Shown here piece after piece: positions 1-9,146 of a DNA stretch of 64,000 nt; within the stretch, counting starts at the first letter, position 1, and each line of letters begins with the position of its first letter. The stretch is from positions 62,001 to 126,000 of the forward strand of contig JAJUJQ010000003.1 of assembly GCA_029265255.1 (NCBI GenBank), read 5' to 3'. Source of the stretch: Spirochaetota bacterium. GTDB taxonomy: Bacteria; Spirochaetota; Spirochaetia; Treponematales; Rectinemataceae. Below the pieces are notes generated by a model, which worked only from the letters and a program-made list of their open reading frames with translations, did no database searches and was not told where the DNA came from. The position numbers and the translations under genes were made by a program.

Positions 1-1
1 G

Positions 2-1318
2 TATATCGGATACATCAGAAGAGAGCTGAAATCCTACAAGAATATTGCGATTACATATCATCCTCCTTTTCTGTCAACACTTGAGGGCATATTTTCACGA
101 GGTGACGAGAGGGTAGGGGATATTATCCTCAATGCATACAAACGCGGAGCTCGGCTTGATGCATGGCAGGAATATTTTGATAGGGAACTCTGGCGCGGAG
201 TATTGAGCGATTTCAATCAAGTATATGGGGAAGGTGCATGGGGGGGGATATTGGAGGGCGGTTGGACATCCAATGTACCGTGGCAGGGGATTTCAATGAA
301 AATTTCACGAGCGTGGATGGAACGAGAAAAAGAGAAAGCCAAATCAGAAGTATTGAGTTTAAAATGTATGACAAATTGTAATAATTTGTGTGGAGTATGT
401 GATAGCAAGTTGGCGATAGCATCTAATACTATACATAATAAAGTTGAGACAATGAAGATTATTGGCTCCGCTGTGGCGACGCCGTACCCTCAAGGGGCAA
501 AAAAATGGCCGTTGTTCAGGTCAAAAAGCGATGAATCGAAAAAGGTTGAAATTCGGCTTGTCGGGACATTTTCTAAAGAGAATAAAGCCATCCTGTATCC
601 TCTGCATTCAGTATCGAACACTTTTTCCAAGGCATTGCTGCGTGCCGGCTTGCCAGTGATGTTCAGTAAAGGATTCAACCCTCAACCGAAACTTGAGTTT
701 GTGCCGCCGCTTCCGCTGGGTGTTTCCGGCAAGAAAGAAGTATTTTTGGCGTGGCTTGAACTCGATCCGGAACAGAGTCTTAGTGAGCTATCAATCAGGA
801 ATATCGGCGAAATGCCTTTGATTGTCAAGGAAATAATCGATTTTGCCTCGGCATATGAAACCAGCGATATACAATTCATTACGGATTCAGCGATTGCGGA
901 AATAAATTCAAAACTGCCTCAAGGCTTATTTATTTCGAGGCTTTCGCTTTCAAACCCTAATATGCGAGGTACCGCAACGATCGGAAAAGTATTCAGCGCC
1001 TCGGAATGGGAATATGTGTTTGGCTGTGATGCGGATTTCAGCAGGGCAAAATCGATTCTTATGGAAGCGGGAGACCATGTGCTTTCGTTTGTGGCTAATT
1101 CGGAATCGCGATCGATTCGAATGGTCGAATTAGTGAAGCAGCCTGGGGTTGAGGCTGATGCGCGGCTTTCCTCAATGCAGCTTCTAAAATCGGCGTTGAG
1201 CGATGGCCAAAAAGGCCACATATGCGCGTGGATGGAAAAAATGCGCGCGACTCGAACGGCATGCCTGGCAAGAGATCAGAAAACAGGGGCGTTGACATGG
1301 CTGCAGGATATACTCTGA
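2..1318 (+). CDS. Radical SAM protein fused to DUF2344 domain (C-terminal part)
   Basis: The reading frame is open from base 2, so this is the 3' end of a gene that begins before the window. The TTG at 203 is an internal codon, not a start. The visible 438 residues start with a stretch typical of the end of the TIGR03960-type radical SAM proteins (HPPFLSTLEGIFSRGD, then AYKRGARLDAW). A cysteine-rich link follows (CMTNCNNLCGVC). The last ~240 residues match the DUF2344/TIGR03936 'radical SAM-linked' domain, seen in LLRAGLPVMFSKGFNPQPKLEF and PLPLGVSGKKE. The fusion is known in several phyla. The substrate is not established; a link to RNA modification or ribosome assembly is only a guess. The SAM-binding cysteines lie outside the window. 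Confidence 0.8.
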   Translation, partial: YIGYIRRELKSYKNIAITYHPPFLSTLEGIFSRGDERVGDIILNAYKRGARLDAWQEYFDRELWRGVLSDFNQVYGEGAWGGILEGGWTSNVPWQGISMKISRAWMEREKEKAKSEVLSLKCMTNCNNLCGVCDSKLAIASNTIHNKVETMKIIGSAVATPYPQGAKKWPLFRSKSDESKKVEIRLVGTFSKENKAILYPLHSVSNTFSKALLRAGLPVMFSKGFNPQPKLEFVPPLPLGVSGKKEVFLAWLELDPEQSLSELSIRNIGEMPLIVKEIIDFASAYETSDIQFITDSAIAEINSKLPQGLFISRLSLSNPNMRGTATIGKVFSASEWEYVFGCDADFSRAKSILMEAGDHVLSFVANSESRSIRMVELVKQPGVEADARLSSMQLLKSALSDGQKGHICAWMEKMRATRTACLARDQKTGALTWLQDIL

Positions 1319-1471
1319 GAATGGTTCGGTTTTTCGAAATCAATGAGGTATAGAGGTAGACAGAATATACATTATGCGAACTTACATATATGAATGAAAT
1401 TTGCTGCATGCCAAGCAACTAAGCTGGCCGCAGCGACCACCATAACCCTGCTCGCTTGTCTCTTAATCGCA

Positions 1472-2236
1472 TTATTGCAAGTTGAAATTGATAATGGATT
1501 CACTTTGGTCCGCGGGAATAATGACAGGACTGCTATAGACTTTTTGTCCAATGGATTCGGAAGAATCGCCCACCGCGACAGCAAAAACAATGATGTATAG
1601 AGGGCCGCTGGGATTCGTCGATCCGGTATAGTCTTCATCACCTTGATGATAGGAGCTTCGATCGAAAAAATCAAAGCGGCTTTGCTGTGAATTAAGAATT
1701 CTTTTTAAATGAAATTGATAGGATGGATCTTCATTGCAGGAAATTGACCACGAAGAAATAGCGTTCAAATCTATGATAAAGGTTTTTCGAGTGGGTGTTG
1801 GAACGACAAGAGGTTCTCCAGAAGGCTGAATCGCGTCACTTACGCTAATCCTCAGCAGCCTGACAAAAGGATAGGCATAGCTGGAGCTGCTGAAATGCGA
1901 TACAAAGGCATTTCCGCTTCCTGAATACGAAAGCAGCTGCGAACGGCAGGATGAGGCTGCCGATGGAGAATCGAATATATGATAATATATATCATATCCT
2001 TTGAATATATCAGAAGAATAGATATCATTGTCTACATCATGCTCGAGCCTGAGAGGGCCGGCAGTTCCTGCATTAAAAAATGTTTTTGGAGAATAGAGAT
2101 AATCGAAAGACGGCATTCCGCAGGAAACAAACGAGAGCATTGAGATCAGGAGTAGATAAGACAGCAGGTTTGAGGGGCGACGCAGCGGTCGCAGAAGCCA
2201 CGGAACAACCGGACTTCTTTTGTTAAATTGCCTCAT
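1472..2236 (-). CDS. Hypothetical lipoprotein
   Basis: This 254-residue protein has a basic N-terminus (MRQFNKR), a hydrophobic segment at about residues 23-37 and a spirochaete-style lipobox ending at Cys39 (LSFVSC-G). It is therefore probably lipidated and exported. The mature part is rich in Ser, Tyr, Phe and Asp and has no motif I recognise. It is the last gene of the long minus-strand block, 90 nt after the TPR protein gene. Function unknown. Only the lipoprotein nature is supported by the sequence. Confidence 0.7.
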   Translation of the reverse strand: MRQFNKRSPVVPWLLRPLRRPSNLLSYLLLISMLSFVSCGMPSFDYLYSPKTFFNAGTAGPLRLEHDVDNDIYSSDIFKGYDIYYHIFDSPSAASSCRSQLLSYSGSGNAFVSHFSSSSYAYPFVRLLRISVSDAIQPSGEPLVVPTPTRKTFIIDLNAISSWSISCNEDPSYQFHLKRILNSQQSRFDFFDRSSYHQGDEDYTGSTNPSGPLYIIVFAVAVGDSSESIGQKVYSSPVIIPADQSESIINFNLQ

Positions 2237-2326
2237 TGCCGCTCCTCTCCCCTGCTAGTTCCGGAGCCTCTCGTTCTTCATCGCGGGAGCCGCTGTAGAA
2301 GCGGCCAACCACTATAGGCACGCACT

Positions 2327-3058
2327 TTATTCGGCAAGCCCCTGAGATTTCATCCAGATCAGCCGGTTTCTCGCGAGAAGCGCCCATTCGGAACCCCCGA
2401 AATCGGAGACAAGCGTATTGTACGCTCCCGCTGCTGCCTTATAATCGGATTTTGATTCCTGAAGGCGTCCAAGATTGAACAGTGCATGGGGTGCAACTGG
2501 ATTATCCTTGAGGTAATCCTTCGTGAGCTGTGTGTAGTGCGCGATAGCGGTATCGATCGAGCCTGCTTCCTCGGCTGATATCGCAGCCAGTTCGAGCGCG
2601 ATAGGGGCAGCGTAAGAATTTTTATTGCGCTTTACCGCCTCAAGAGCTGCCTTTTCTGCCTCTGCATAATCTTTCTTTTGGTTCAGAACGGCAGCCTTCC
2701 TAATAAGAGCGCGCTGGGCTGCGATCGTTTTCGGCCACTTGCGGGCAATTTCGTCAAGGCTCTGGAAGAGAGCTTTTTCAGCTTCGGCCTTTTTTTGTTC
2801 GTCCGTTTCACTTGTCCAAGCTTGCAATTTCTGCTCCGCGATTTCCATCGCCCTGCTCGAAGCCGCGGCTGTATTCTCAGAGACGGCCGAATAAATGCCG
2901 ATCGCTGCGATGGCGACAACGATACCGATGCCAATGCCGATCAGCAGCTTTCTGTTGGCTGCGATGAACTCCGCTATCTTGTCGGCAAACGTTTTTTTCT
3001 CGGGTTCTACGGGCACTGTGTTGTCTTTCCTGGGTTGTTGTACCTGCTGCTGATTCAC
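2327..3058 (-). CDS. Membrane-anchored tetratricopeptide-repeat protein
   Basis: A 243-residue protein with a charged cytoplasmic tail of about 36 residues, one membrane segment at about 38-60 (LLIGIGIGIVVAIAAIGIYSA) and a helical region with TPR-like repeats (residues 90-235, e.g. APHALFNLGRLQESKSDYKAAAGAYNTL). The single-pass topology and size resemble YfgM/Tol-Pal-type periplasmic TPR adaptors, but the family match is loose. It starts 4 nt after the stop of the sigma-54 activator gene and is almost certainly co-transcribed with it. A scaffolding role in the envelope is inference. Confidence 0.7.
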   Translation of the reverse strand: MNQQQVQQPRKDNTVPVEPEKKTFADKIAEFIAANRKLLIGIGIGIVVAIAAIGIYSAVSENTAAASSRAMEIAEQKLQAWTSETDEQKKAEAEKALFQSLDEIARKWPKTIAAQRALIRKAAVLNQKKDYAEAEKAALEAVKRNKNSYAAPIALELAAISAEEAGSIDTAIAHYTQLTKDYLKDNPVAPHALFNLGRLQESKSDYKAAAGAYNTLVSDFGGSEWALLARNRLIWMKSQGLAE

Positions 3059-3062
3059 AATC

Positions 3063-4589
3063 TTACTCCTTAGTTTGCAGAATATTGAGCTCTTTTATCA
3101 ATCGTGACAAGTAGGTGCGCTGAATTTTGAGATGCCGGGCGGTCTCGGTTTGATTCCATCGGTTGCGCTCCAGGGTATCCTGAATAAAGCGCCGCTTGAA
3201 GAGATTGACCGCTTCCTTGAGATCCTTGCCCTCCAGTGCATCCTGAGGGGCAATGCGGCTCTCGGGGCCTATCATCAGATCGTCAGCAGTGATCAGCTGC
3301 CCTTTTGCGATCAAGACGGCCCGCTCGACTGCGTTTTCCAGCTCTCGGATATTGCCGGGCCAGGAATAGCCGAGCAAGCGCTGGATTGCGGCTTCAGAAA
3401 AGCGCATCACTCCGCGGTTAGTCTCACGGGCATATTTTGTGAGAAAGTGTTCGGCGAGGGGAAGGATGTCATCTGTCCTTTCACGCAATGGGGGTATGTG
3501 AATAGGAAGCACATTGAGGCGATAGTAGAGATCGCTGCGGAACTCCTGCCGCTGAACGAGCTGTTCGATGTCTCTGTTTGTGGCTGCGATGATGCGGACA
3601 TCAACCTTGACAGTCTCGCTCGAGCCGACGCGCTCGAACGTCTTTTGCTGAATGACTCTGAGAAGCTTTGCCTGCAGCTTGAGCGGCAGCTCGGCGATCT
3701 CATCAAGGAAGATGGTGCCTCCCTCTGCTGCCTCAAAACGCCCCTGTCGGTTGCTGATGGCGTCGGTAAATGCACCTTTGACATGGCCGAACAGCTCGCT
3801 TTCGAGCAGGGCTTCCGGAAGGGCGGCGCAGTTGACTCGGATGAATGGTCGGTCCGCTCGCCGTGAGTTGAGATGTAACTGTTCGGCGACAAGCTCCTTC
3901 CCTACCCCACTTTCTCCGAGAATGAGCACTGATGCATCACTTGGTGCGACTCGCTTTACCAACTCGAGGCGTTCCGACATGACGCGGGAGGAATAAACAA
4001 GCGGATGCCAGCCCTCCCCTTCCCTTACTTTATGATGGAGATAGGCAAGCTCTTTTTCGGTTTTAAGGTATTGACGAGCATTATCGAACGCAATACCTGC
4101 CTGGACCGCAAATAGCTCTGTCCATTCGAGATCATCGGCAGTAAACATGACGGAGGCGCGTTTATTGATGAGCTCGATGACCCCCTCTGTTCTGTCGCGC
4201 ACTGTCAGCGGAACGGCGAGGATAGATTTGGTCTCATATGAAATTTCATGGGAAATCGCGGGAGAAAAACGAGGATCATTGGAGACATCGTTGACGATGA
4301 TTGATCGCTTGTTGCGGAACACCCAGCCGGCGATTCCTTCAGAAGCTGGGATCGACTTTCCCTGGAGTACTGCCGCACGCGGACCGAGCGCAATTTCAAA
4401 GCAGAGGATGTCAGAATTTTGATCATGCAAAGCAAGGCTTGCCGCTTCAGCTCCGACAAGCCTTGCTGCTGATTCCACGATCGTATTCAGCAATGAACGG
4501 AAGTCCGTGTAGCTCGAATTGAGCCGCGCGTTGATATCGATCAGCGTGCGGAATTTCTCCGGATCAATTGCCGAAACCATCGCTGTCAT
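3063..4589 (-). CDS. GAF-domain sigma-54-dependent transcriptional activator (NifA-like)
   Basis: A 508-residue regulator with three parts: a GAF sensor domain (about 15-170), a sigma-54-interacting AAA+ domain (about 195-430) and a Fis-type helix-turn-helix at the C-terminus (about 465-503, ETARHLKIQRTYLSRLIKEL). The AAA+ part has Walker A GESGVGKE at 225-232, the GAFTDA loop at 272-277 that contacts sigma-54, Walker B GTIFLDE at 291-297, and RVGSSETVKVDVRIIAATN. Domain order is that of NifA-type activators. It lies 30 nt downstream of rpsA on the same strand, an unusual place for such a regulator. Its target genes and effector cannot be read from the window; rpoN is not seen here. Confidence 0.93.
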   Translation of the reverse strand: MTAMVSAIDPEKFRTLIDINARLNSSYTDFRSLLNTIVESAARLVGAEAASLALHDQNSDILCFEIALGPRAAVLQGKSIPASEGIAGWVFRNKRSIIVNDVSNDPRFSPAISHEISYETKSILAVPLTVRDRTEGVIELINKRASVMFTADDLEWTELFAVQAGIAFDNARQYLKTEKELAYLHHKVREGEGWHPLVYSSRVMSERLELVKRVAPSDASVLILGESGVGKELVAEQLHLNSRRADRPFIRVNCAALPEALLESELFGHVKGAFTDAISNRQGRFEAAEGGTIFLDEIAELPLKLQAKLLRVIQQKTFERVGSSETVKVDVRIIAATNRDIEQLVQRQEFRSDLYYRLNVLPIHIPPLRERTDDILPLAEHFLTKYARETNRGVMRFSEAAIQRLLGYSWPGNIRELENAVERAVLIAKGQLITADDLMIGPESRIAPQDALEGKDLKEAVNLFKRRFIQDTLERNRWNQTETARHLKIQRTYLSRLIKELNILQTKE

Positions 4590-4601
4590 GTCATGTGCAT
4601 C

Positions 4602-4623
4602 CTGATTACCTAGGGGTAATCAG
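4602..4623. repeat. Perfect 9-bp inverted repeat at the end of rpsA
   Basis: CTGATTACC at 4602-4610 and GGTAATCAG at 4615-4623 form a perfect hairpin with a 4-nt TAGG loop. The rpsA stop codon (4620-4622, minus strand) is inside the stem. There is no T-run after it in the minus direction, so it does not look like a complete intrinsic terminator. It could be an attenuating or mRNA-end hairpin, or an operator in front of the sigma-54 activator gene. Confidence 0.6.
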
Positions 4624-6347
4624 CTGTTTTCTCTATCCTTCGCCTTGAGAAGGTCGCCGAGCGTATAGCCGGCTTCGCTTTCATCTTCCTGAATGAAACG
4701 GGAAATCTCTTCCCTTTCCTGGCGCTGGACGAGGTCACGGATGGAAAGACCGAGCTTCTGCCGGTCTGGATTGAGATCGACGACCACCGCTTTGACCTGC
4801 ATGCCAGGCTGATATTTCTTCAAGGCGTCATCATAGGATTCGCTGCGATCGGATACCAGATCCTGCTTTTTGATGAGGCCATCGATATCGCCGGGAACCT
4901 TGACGAACACGCCAAAATCCGTGACCGAGGATACGGTTCCTTCAACGATGGAGCCGATACGGTAGGTCTTGGCGAAGGACTTCCACGGATCCTCCGAGAG
5001 CTGCTTGACGCCGAGCCTGATGTTGCGATCTGCTGGGTTGCTCTCGAGCACCATAACTTCGATCTCGTCACCTTCATGAAGTACGCTCGATGGATTCTTG
5101 ATCTTCTGGGTCCATGAATAATCGTCAATATGGAGGAATCCATCGATCCCCTCCTCGAGCTCGATAAAGGCCCCCGCATTGGTCACTTTTACAATCTTTC
5201 TTTTAAGCCGTGTACCAACAGGATAGCGCTCATCGATGGTGTCCCAGGGATTCTGCTGCACCTGCTTCAGGCCAAGCGAGACCTTGCCGGCTGGAATGTC
5301 GTAGCCGAGAATCATGCAGTCGACAACATCGCCCGGTTTGAGCATATCTTCCGGTTTCTTGATCTTCTTTACCCAAGAGAACTCGGAGATATGAGCCAAG
5401 CCTTCGATACCCTCCTCGATTTCAATGAAGGCACCGTAGTCGGTCAGTTTGGTCACCTTGCCTTTTACCACATCGCCGACATGATACTTGTCCTCGAAGC
5501 TGTTCCAGGGATCGGGTGTAAAATGCTTGAGAGAGAGGTTGATGCGCTTCTCTTCTGGATCGAGACGGATGACCTTAAGCTCGATTTCCTGGCCTTTTCG
5601 AACAAAATCCTTTGGTCGCGTCACGTGACCCCAGCTCATATCGTTGATATGCAGCAGCCCGTCAAAACCGCCCAGATCGATGAATGCACCAAAACTGGTG
5701 AAGCTCTTGACTACACCTTTTACCGTATCGCCGATCTGGGTATTCTGGAAGAACGCATTTCTATGCTGCTCAATTTCTTCTTCCATGAGTTTGCGGCGAT
5801 TGAGAATGATATTGACTTTTTTCTCGGAATAGAGCCGCTCAAGATAGAACCGCCCCTTAAGACCGACAAGGGCTTCGCCTTTTTCGACGCGCTGCATGTC
5901 GGCTTTGCTTGAAGGCAGGAATCCAGTCAAGCCATGGCCGAGGTCTACTTCGAAACCACCTTTGACTTCCTTGGTGATTGTGCCTTCGACCGGCTGATGT
6001 TCTTTGAAAGCATTTGCAATTGCTTTCCAGAACAGCTTTTCGTCCGCTTTTTTCTTAGAAATGACGATATCGCCGGAATGGGTCTCCTTGCGGACAAGGA
6101 TGACTTTGATGATATCTCCTGGCTTCGGAGGATTGTCGCCAAATTCGAGAATGCCGAGTTTGCCTTCGGATTTGTAACCGACGTCGACAAAGACGGTATC
6201 GCCTGCGATCTGGACTACCTTTCCTTCGATCAGTTCGCCCTCCTCCAGCCCCTCGAGTGATTTGAGGTACTGCTCCTGCAATTGTGTCTGGATTTCGTCC
6301 CGGGAGGGTTCGGTGACGTCCATTTCCACTTCCCTATTTTCTGCCAT
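4620..6347 (-). CDS. rpsA: 30S ribosomal protein S1
   Basis: S1 binds mRNA on the small ribosomal subunit and helps place it for initiation. The 575-residue protein has six S1 repeats beginning near residues 35, 118, 205, 290, 377 and 464. The third to sixth carry the usual FGAFIDL/YGAFIEI-type cores (GVVKSFTSFGAFIDL, GKVTKLTDYGAFIEI, RKIVKVTNAGAFIEL, GTVSSVTDFGVFVKV). Length and repeat number match the full-length proteobacterial type. Its start overlaps the end of cmk by 14 nt; the cmk-rpsA order is conserved in many bacteria and supports both calls. Confidence 0.97.
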   Translation of the reverse strand: MAENREVEMDVTEPSRDEIQTQLQEQYLKSLEGLEEGELIEGKVVQIAGDTVFVDVGYKSEGKLGILEFGDNPPKPGDIIKVILVRKETHSGDIVISKKKADEKLFWKAIANAFKEHQPVEGTITKEVKGGFEVDLGHGLTGFLPSSKADMQRVEKGEALVGLKGRFYLERLYSEKKVNIILNRRKLMEEEIEQHRNAFFQNTQIGDTVKGVVKSFTSFGAFIDLGGFDGLLHINDMSWGHVTRPKDFVRKGQEIELKVIRLDPEEKRINLSLKHFTPDPWNSFEDKYHVGDVVKGKVTKLTDYGAFIEIEEGIEGLAHISEFSWVKKIKKPEDMLKPGDVVDCMILGYDIPAGKVSLGLKQVQQNPWDTIDERYPVGTRLKRKIVKVTNAGAFIELEEGIDGFLHIDDYSWTQKIKNPSSVLHEGDEIEVMVLESNPADRNIRLGVKQLSEDPWKSFAKTYRIGSIVEGTVSSVTDFGVFVKVPGDIDGLIKKQDLVSDRSESYDDALKKYQPGMQVKAVVVDLNPDRQKLGLSIRDLVQRQEREEISRFIQEDESEAGYTLGDLLKAKDRENS

Positions 6348-7041
6348 GTGCGTTCCTTACCGTAAGGATTTTACTGTATACTTTCTCATAAACTTGCACT
6401 ATGGTCAAGCCTGAGGTATCCAAATATTCAGCATCTTCGGCTTTTTTCAGGGCACCCACCGCTTTTCCAGTATCGATGGCGTCGCGCATTTTGATATTCT
6501 CCAGTACCTCTTCTTTCGAAGGTTTTTGCGCTGGTTGGCTACCATTTACTTGAGGCAGCGTGTCGGCTAGCTTGCCAGCGTGTTCAAGGTACCTGCGTTC
6601 CGCTCTGACTTCGGGCCGCGCATCAAGATAGAATTTTACTTCTGCGTCAGGAAATACGACCGTTGTGATATCACGGCCTTCGCTCACGACATCCTTTCCT
6701 TCGGAGATCCTGCGAATGATCGCGTTAACCTCCTCCCGGACCGAAGGTATGGCCGACACCTGGGCGACGATGGCGTCTACTTCTGGCGTGCGCAGTTCGG
6801 TGGATAAAGCTTCCCCGTTGACGATGACCGCACCATCGGCACGATAATCGAAGTGAAGCTGTTTTATGAATGAAGTCAGCCGTTCGCCGTCATGCCAGTC
6901 AACCGAATGACGGAGTGCCATGAGCGCAACGGCTCGATACAGGTTTCCCGAATTCACATAGAGAAAGCCGAGGCTTTCCGCGATCATGCGTGCGATTGTC
7001 GACTTGCCGCATCCTGCCGGGCCATCGATGGCGACTTTCAC
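6334..7041 (-). CDS. cmk: Cytidylate kinase
   Basis: Cmk phosphorylates CMP and dCMP to the diphosphates using ATP. The 235-residue protein starts with the P-loop GPAGCGKST (residues 7-15), then NSGNLYRAVAL, the region that in Cmk binds the CMP base. EGRDITTVVFPDAEVKFYLDA is the family signature in the middle, and RDAIDTGKAVGALKKAEDAEYLDTSGL closes the protein in the usual way. It overlaps rluB by 4 nt at its start and rpsA at its end, so translation of the three is probably coupled. A second, more distant CMP-kinase-like gene lies at 19220-19756. Confidence 0.96.
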   Translation of the reverse strand: MKVAIDGPAGCGKSTIARMIAESLGFLYVNSGNLYRAVALMALRHSVDWHDGERLTSFIKQLHFDYRADGAVIVNGEALSTELRTPEVDAIVAQVSAIPSVREEVNAIIRRISEGKDVVSEGRDITTVVFPDAEVKFYLDARPEVRAERRYLEHAGKLADTLPQVNGSQPAQKPSKEEVLENIKMRDAIDTGKAVGALKKAEDAEYLDTSGLTIVQVYEKVYSKILTVRNAHGRK

Positions 7042-7814
7042 GGTTTGACTCCTTTATTGAAGAGCTTTCCTTCGGTGTTGGATCGTGAGGCGAGGTATTC
7101 CCGGAGATTTCTGACTTCGAGCTGACTGAGCTCTCTCCATTTTCCGGGGGGCAAAGAAGGATCCATAATCGGTCCGATACGAATTCTTTCAAGGCTGAGA
7201 GCTCTAAGGCCATAGTGTTCGAGCACGCGGCGGATTTCGCGGTTTTTGCCTTCGACAAGTACAATTCGGGCTTTATTGGGTCCTACGAGACTGACTTGCA
7301 AGGCCTTGTAGCGTATGCCATCCACCAGAATACCGCGTACGAATGCGTTCGCGAATTCTTGTGGAAATGGCGCGTCTGCCTGGACAAGGTATTCCTTGTC
7401 GATGCCTCCTGAAGGATGCACAAGTCTTGAAGCAACCTCTCCATCATTGGTAAAAAGCAGCAGACCGCTTGAATATTGATCGAGGCGACCTACGTTATAG
7501 ATTCGTTCTTGGATGTACGGAGCGATGAGGTCAATCGCACAGGGACGACCCAATGGGTCTTTCATAGAGGCGAGGTACCCTCTCGGCTTATTGAGCAGGA
7601 TGTACCTGAGTTGTTCTTTCTGTGCAGTGATTCGTCTCCCGTCAACTGTGATGATCTCTTTTCCCGTAACCTTCTGGCCAATTGCAGCAGGTATTCCATC
7701 GACAGATACTCTACCCTGCCGAATCAGCTCTTCACAGGCTCGTCGTGATGCTACTCCGACGGAAGCAAGAAATGCGTGGAGCCGCATCGGCTGTGCATCT
7801 GAAGCGGTGCTCAT
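7038..7814 (-). CDS. rluB: rRNA pseudouridine synthase, RsuA/RluB family
   Basis: This 258-residue enzyme isomerises a uridine in rRNA, in RluB at the 2605 region of 23S rRNA. It has an N-terminal S4 RNA-binding domain (residues ~9-55, RLHAFLASVGVASRRACEELIRQG) and the RsuA-type catalytic domain with NKPRGYLAS at ~73-81 and the catalytic Asp in GRLDQYSSGLLLFTNDGE. The S4 domain and the scpA-scpB-rluB order favour RluB over RsuA or RluE. It overlaps scpB and cmk by 4 nt each. Confidence 0.9.
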   Translation of the reverse strand: MSTASDAQPMRLHAFLASVGVASRRACEELIRQGRVSVDGIPAAIGQKVTGKEIITVDGRRITAQKEQLRYILLNKPRGYLASMKDPLGRPCAIDLIAPYIQERIYNVGRLDQYSSGLLLFTNDGEVASRLVHPSGGIDKEYLVQADAPFPQEFANAFVRGILVDGIRYKALQVSLVGPNKARIVLVEGKNREIRRVLEHYGLRALSLERIRIGPIMDPSLPPGKWRELSQLEVRNLREYLASRSNTEGKLFNKGVKP

Positions 7815-8368
7815 CCTTCGGGAGTCTCCGGTTTCGAAAAGCGCGCATCCTCGATTTCATCGAGCCGTGGCAGGTCTGCAATGGAATCGAGCCTGAAGTA
7901 TTTGAGAAATTCTTGGGTTGTTCCGTATTGCATGGGCTTTCCGGGGGCGTCTCTTTTACCTACTTCTTGAATAAGGTTTCGAGAGAGCAGCAGGCGAATC
8001 ATCGCATCGACATTGACTCCACGAATCGCCTCAATTTCTGCCCGGGTGATGGGCTGCGAATATGCGATGATCGCGAGCGTCTCCATGGCAGCCCGGGAGA
8101 GTTTCATTTCGTTTTTCTTTCCGTAATGTTCTTTGAGCATTTCCCAGAGAGAGAACTTTGGTGAAAGAAGCCAGCCGCCAGCGCTTCGGATTGGCGCAAA
8201 ACCATGGACAGGCTGTTCGTATTCCGCACTAAGCCTTTGGAGCGCCAGCGCAACTTCTTCCTGGGAAAGCCCAGAAATGGCGGCGAGTCGCGCTTCAGTC
8301 ACTGGCTCGTTTTCCAGCAGGAGTATCGCTCCTATGAGCGCTGCCTGCGTTTCAGGCTGATCGTTCAT
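7811..8368 (-). CDS. scpB: Segregation and condensation protein B
   Basis: ScpB is the winged-helix (kite) subunit that joins ScpA and SMC in the bacterial condensin. The start at 8368 (MNDQPETQAALIGAILL) is chosen because GGAGG lies 7 nt upstream and the family begins here; the 40 residues that could be read upstream do not resemble ScpB. The resulting 185 residues have the typical LSRAAMETLAIIAYSQPITRAEIEAIRGVN core. It overlaps the end of scpA by 17 nt. ScpA, ScpB and RluB are a standard neighbourhood. Confidence 0.95.
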   Translation of the reverse strand: MNDQPETQAALIGAILLLENEPVTEARLAAISGLSQEEVALALQRLSAEYEQPVHGFAPIRSAGGWLLSPKFSLWEMLKEHYGKKNEMKLSRAAMETLAIIAYSQPITRAEIEAIRGVNVDAMIRLLLSRNLIQEVGKRDAPGKPMQYGTTQEFLKYFRLDSIADLPRLDEIEDARFSKPETPEG

Positions 8369-9146
8369 CGTGTGCCTCCGGGGGAGATGCATATGGCATG
8401 ATAATGATATCTCCGAAGAGTCGGTGCTGACAAATCCGTATAATGCGGTTTTTTGTCGCATCGAGCAGGGCGAGGAACGCACAGGCAAGATCCAGCGCGG
8501 TGGAACGGGCGGTTATAAGATCGTCGAAGCGACAGGAACCGTTCTTTTGCAGAAGCTCGTGGAGCAGCGCCAGCTTTTCGTTAATGCTCACTTCCTCATA
8601 AAGATCGATAATGCGCTCGGAATCGAAGTGGCGGATCATCGACGCGAAGGTTCTTAAAAGGTCCCACGAATCTGCGGGAATCCAGAAATCGGTCTCTCCG
8701 GCCTCAGTGAATGGCAGAGTCCGCTGTGATGCCATTCGCTCAACGCTCCATTCCACTTCCATTTCTCGTTGCTCCATGAGTTCGGAAAGTTTCTTAAACC
8801 GGTGGTATTCGATCAGCTGGTCGATAAGCGTCTTGCGTGGATCTTCGAATTCCTCGAGATCATTCCCCTCATTGGGGAGCAGCATGCGCGATTTGATGAG
8901 AAGGAGGGTCGCTGCCATCTGGTAAAAATCGGAGATCTCGTCGAGGTCGGCGGATTCGTCTTGGGCAAGGCATTCGAGAAACTGTTCGGTGATGGTTGAA
9001 ATGCGTATGTCGTAAATGTTCATTTCGTTGCGACGAATGAGATAGAGGAGCAGGTCGAGCGGACCTTCGAAGTCCTTCAGCCGGAAGGTGCGCCCCGGCG
9101 CTGATGGGGCTGGAGCGTCAATGCCTGATTCGGTTTCCTGCATCAT
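8352..9146 (-). CDS. scpA: Segregation and condensation protein A
   Basis: ScpA is the kleisin that bridges SMC heads during chromosome compaction. The 264-residue protein has the defining N-terminal segment FEGPLDLLLYLIRRNEMNIYDI at about residues 25-46, followed by LLLIKSRMLLPN. The C-terminal winged helix occupies roughly the last 80 residues (FDDLITARSTALDLACAFLALLDATKN). It overlaps folK by 4 nt upstream and scpB by 17 nt downstream. smc itself is not in the window. Confidence 0.96.
   Translation of the reverse strand: MMQETESGIDAPAPSAPGRTFRLKDFEGPLDLLLYLIRRNEMNIYDIRISTITEQFLECLAQDESADLDEISDFYQMAATLLLIKSRMLLPNEGNDLEEFEDPRKTLIDQLIEYHRFKKLSELMEQREMEVEWSVERMASQRTLPFTEAGETDFWIPADSWDLLRTFASMIRHFDSERIIDLYEEVSINEKLALLHELLQKNGSCRFDDLITARSTALDLACAFLALLDATKNRIIRICQHRLFGDIIIMPYASPPEAHDERSA

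Noticed and set aside
203..1318. TTG at 203 as the start of the first gene
   Set aside because: The frame is open from base 2 and the upstream residues match the family, so the gene begins outside the window.
1394..1600. 68-residue plus-strand frame before the lipoprotein end
   Set aside because: Low complexity with no ribosome site; it overlaps the lipoprotein gene antisense.
3132..3866. 244-residue plus-strand frame opposite the sigma-54 activator
   Set aside because: Composition and position show it is the antisense shadow of the AAA+ domain; no motif or ribosome site.
5130..5912. 260-residue plus-strand frame opposite rpsA
   Set aside because: Antisense shadow of the S1 repeats; no independent similarity.
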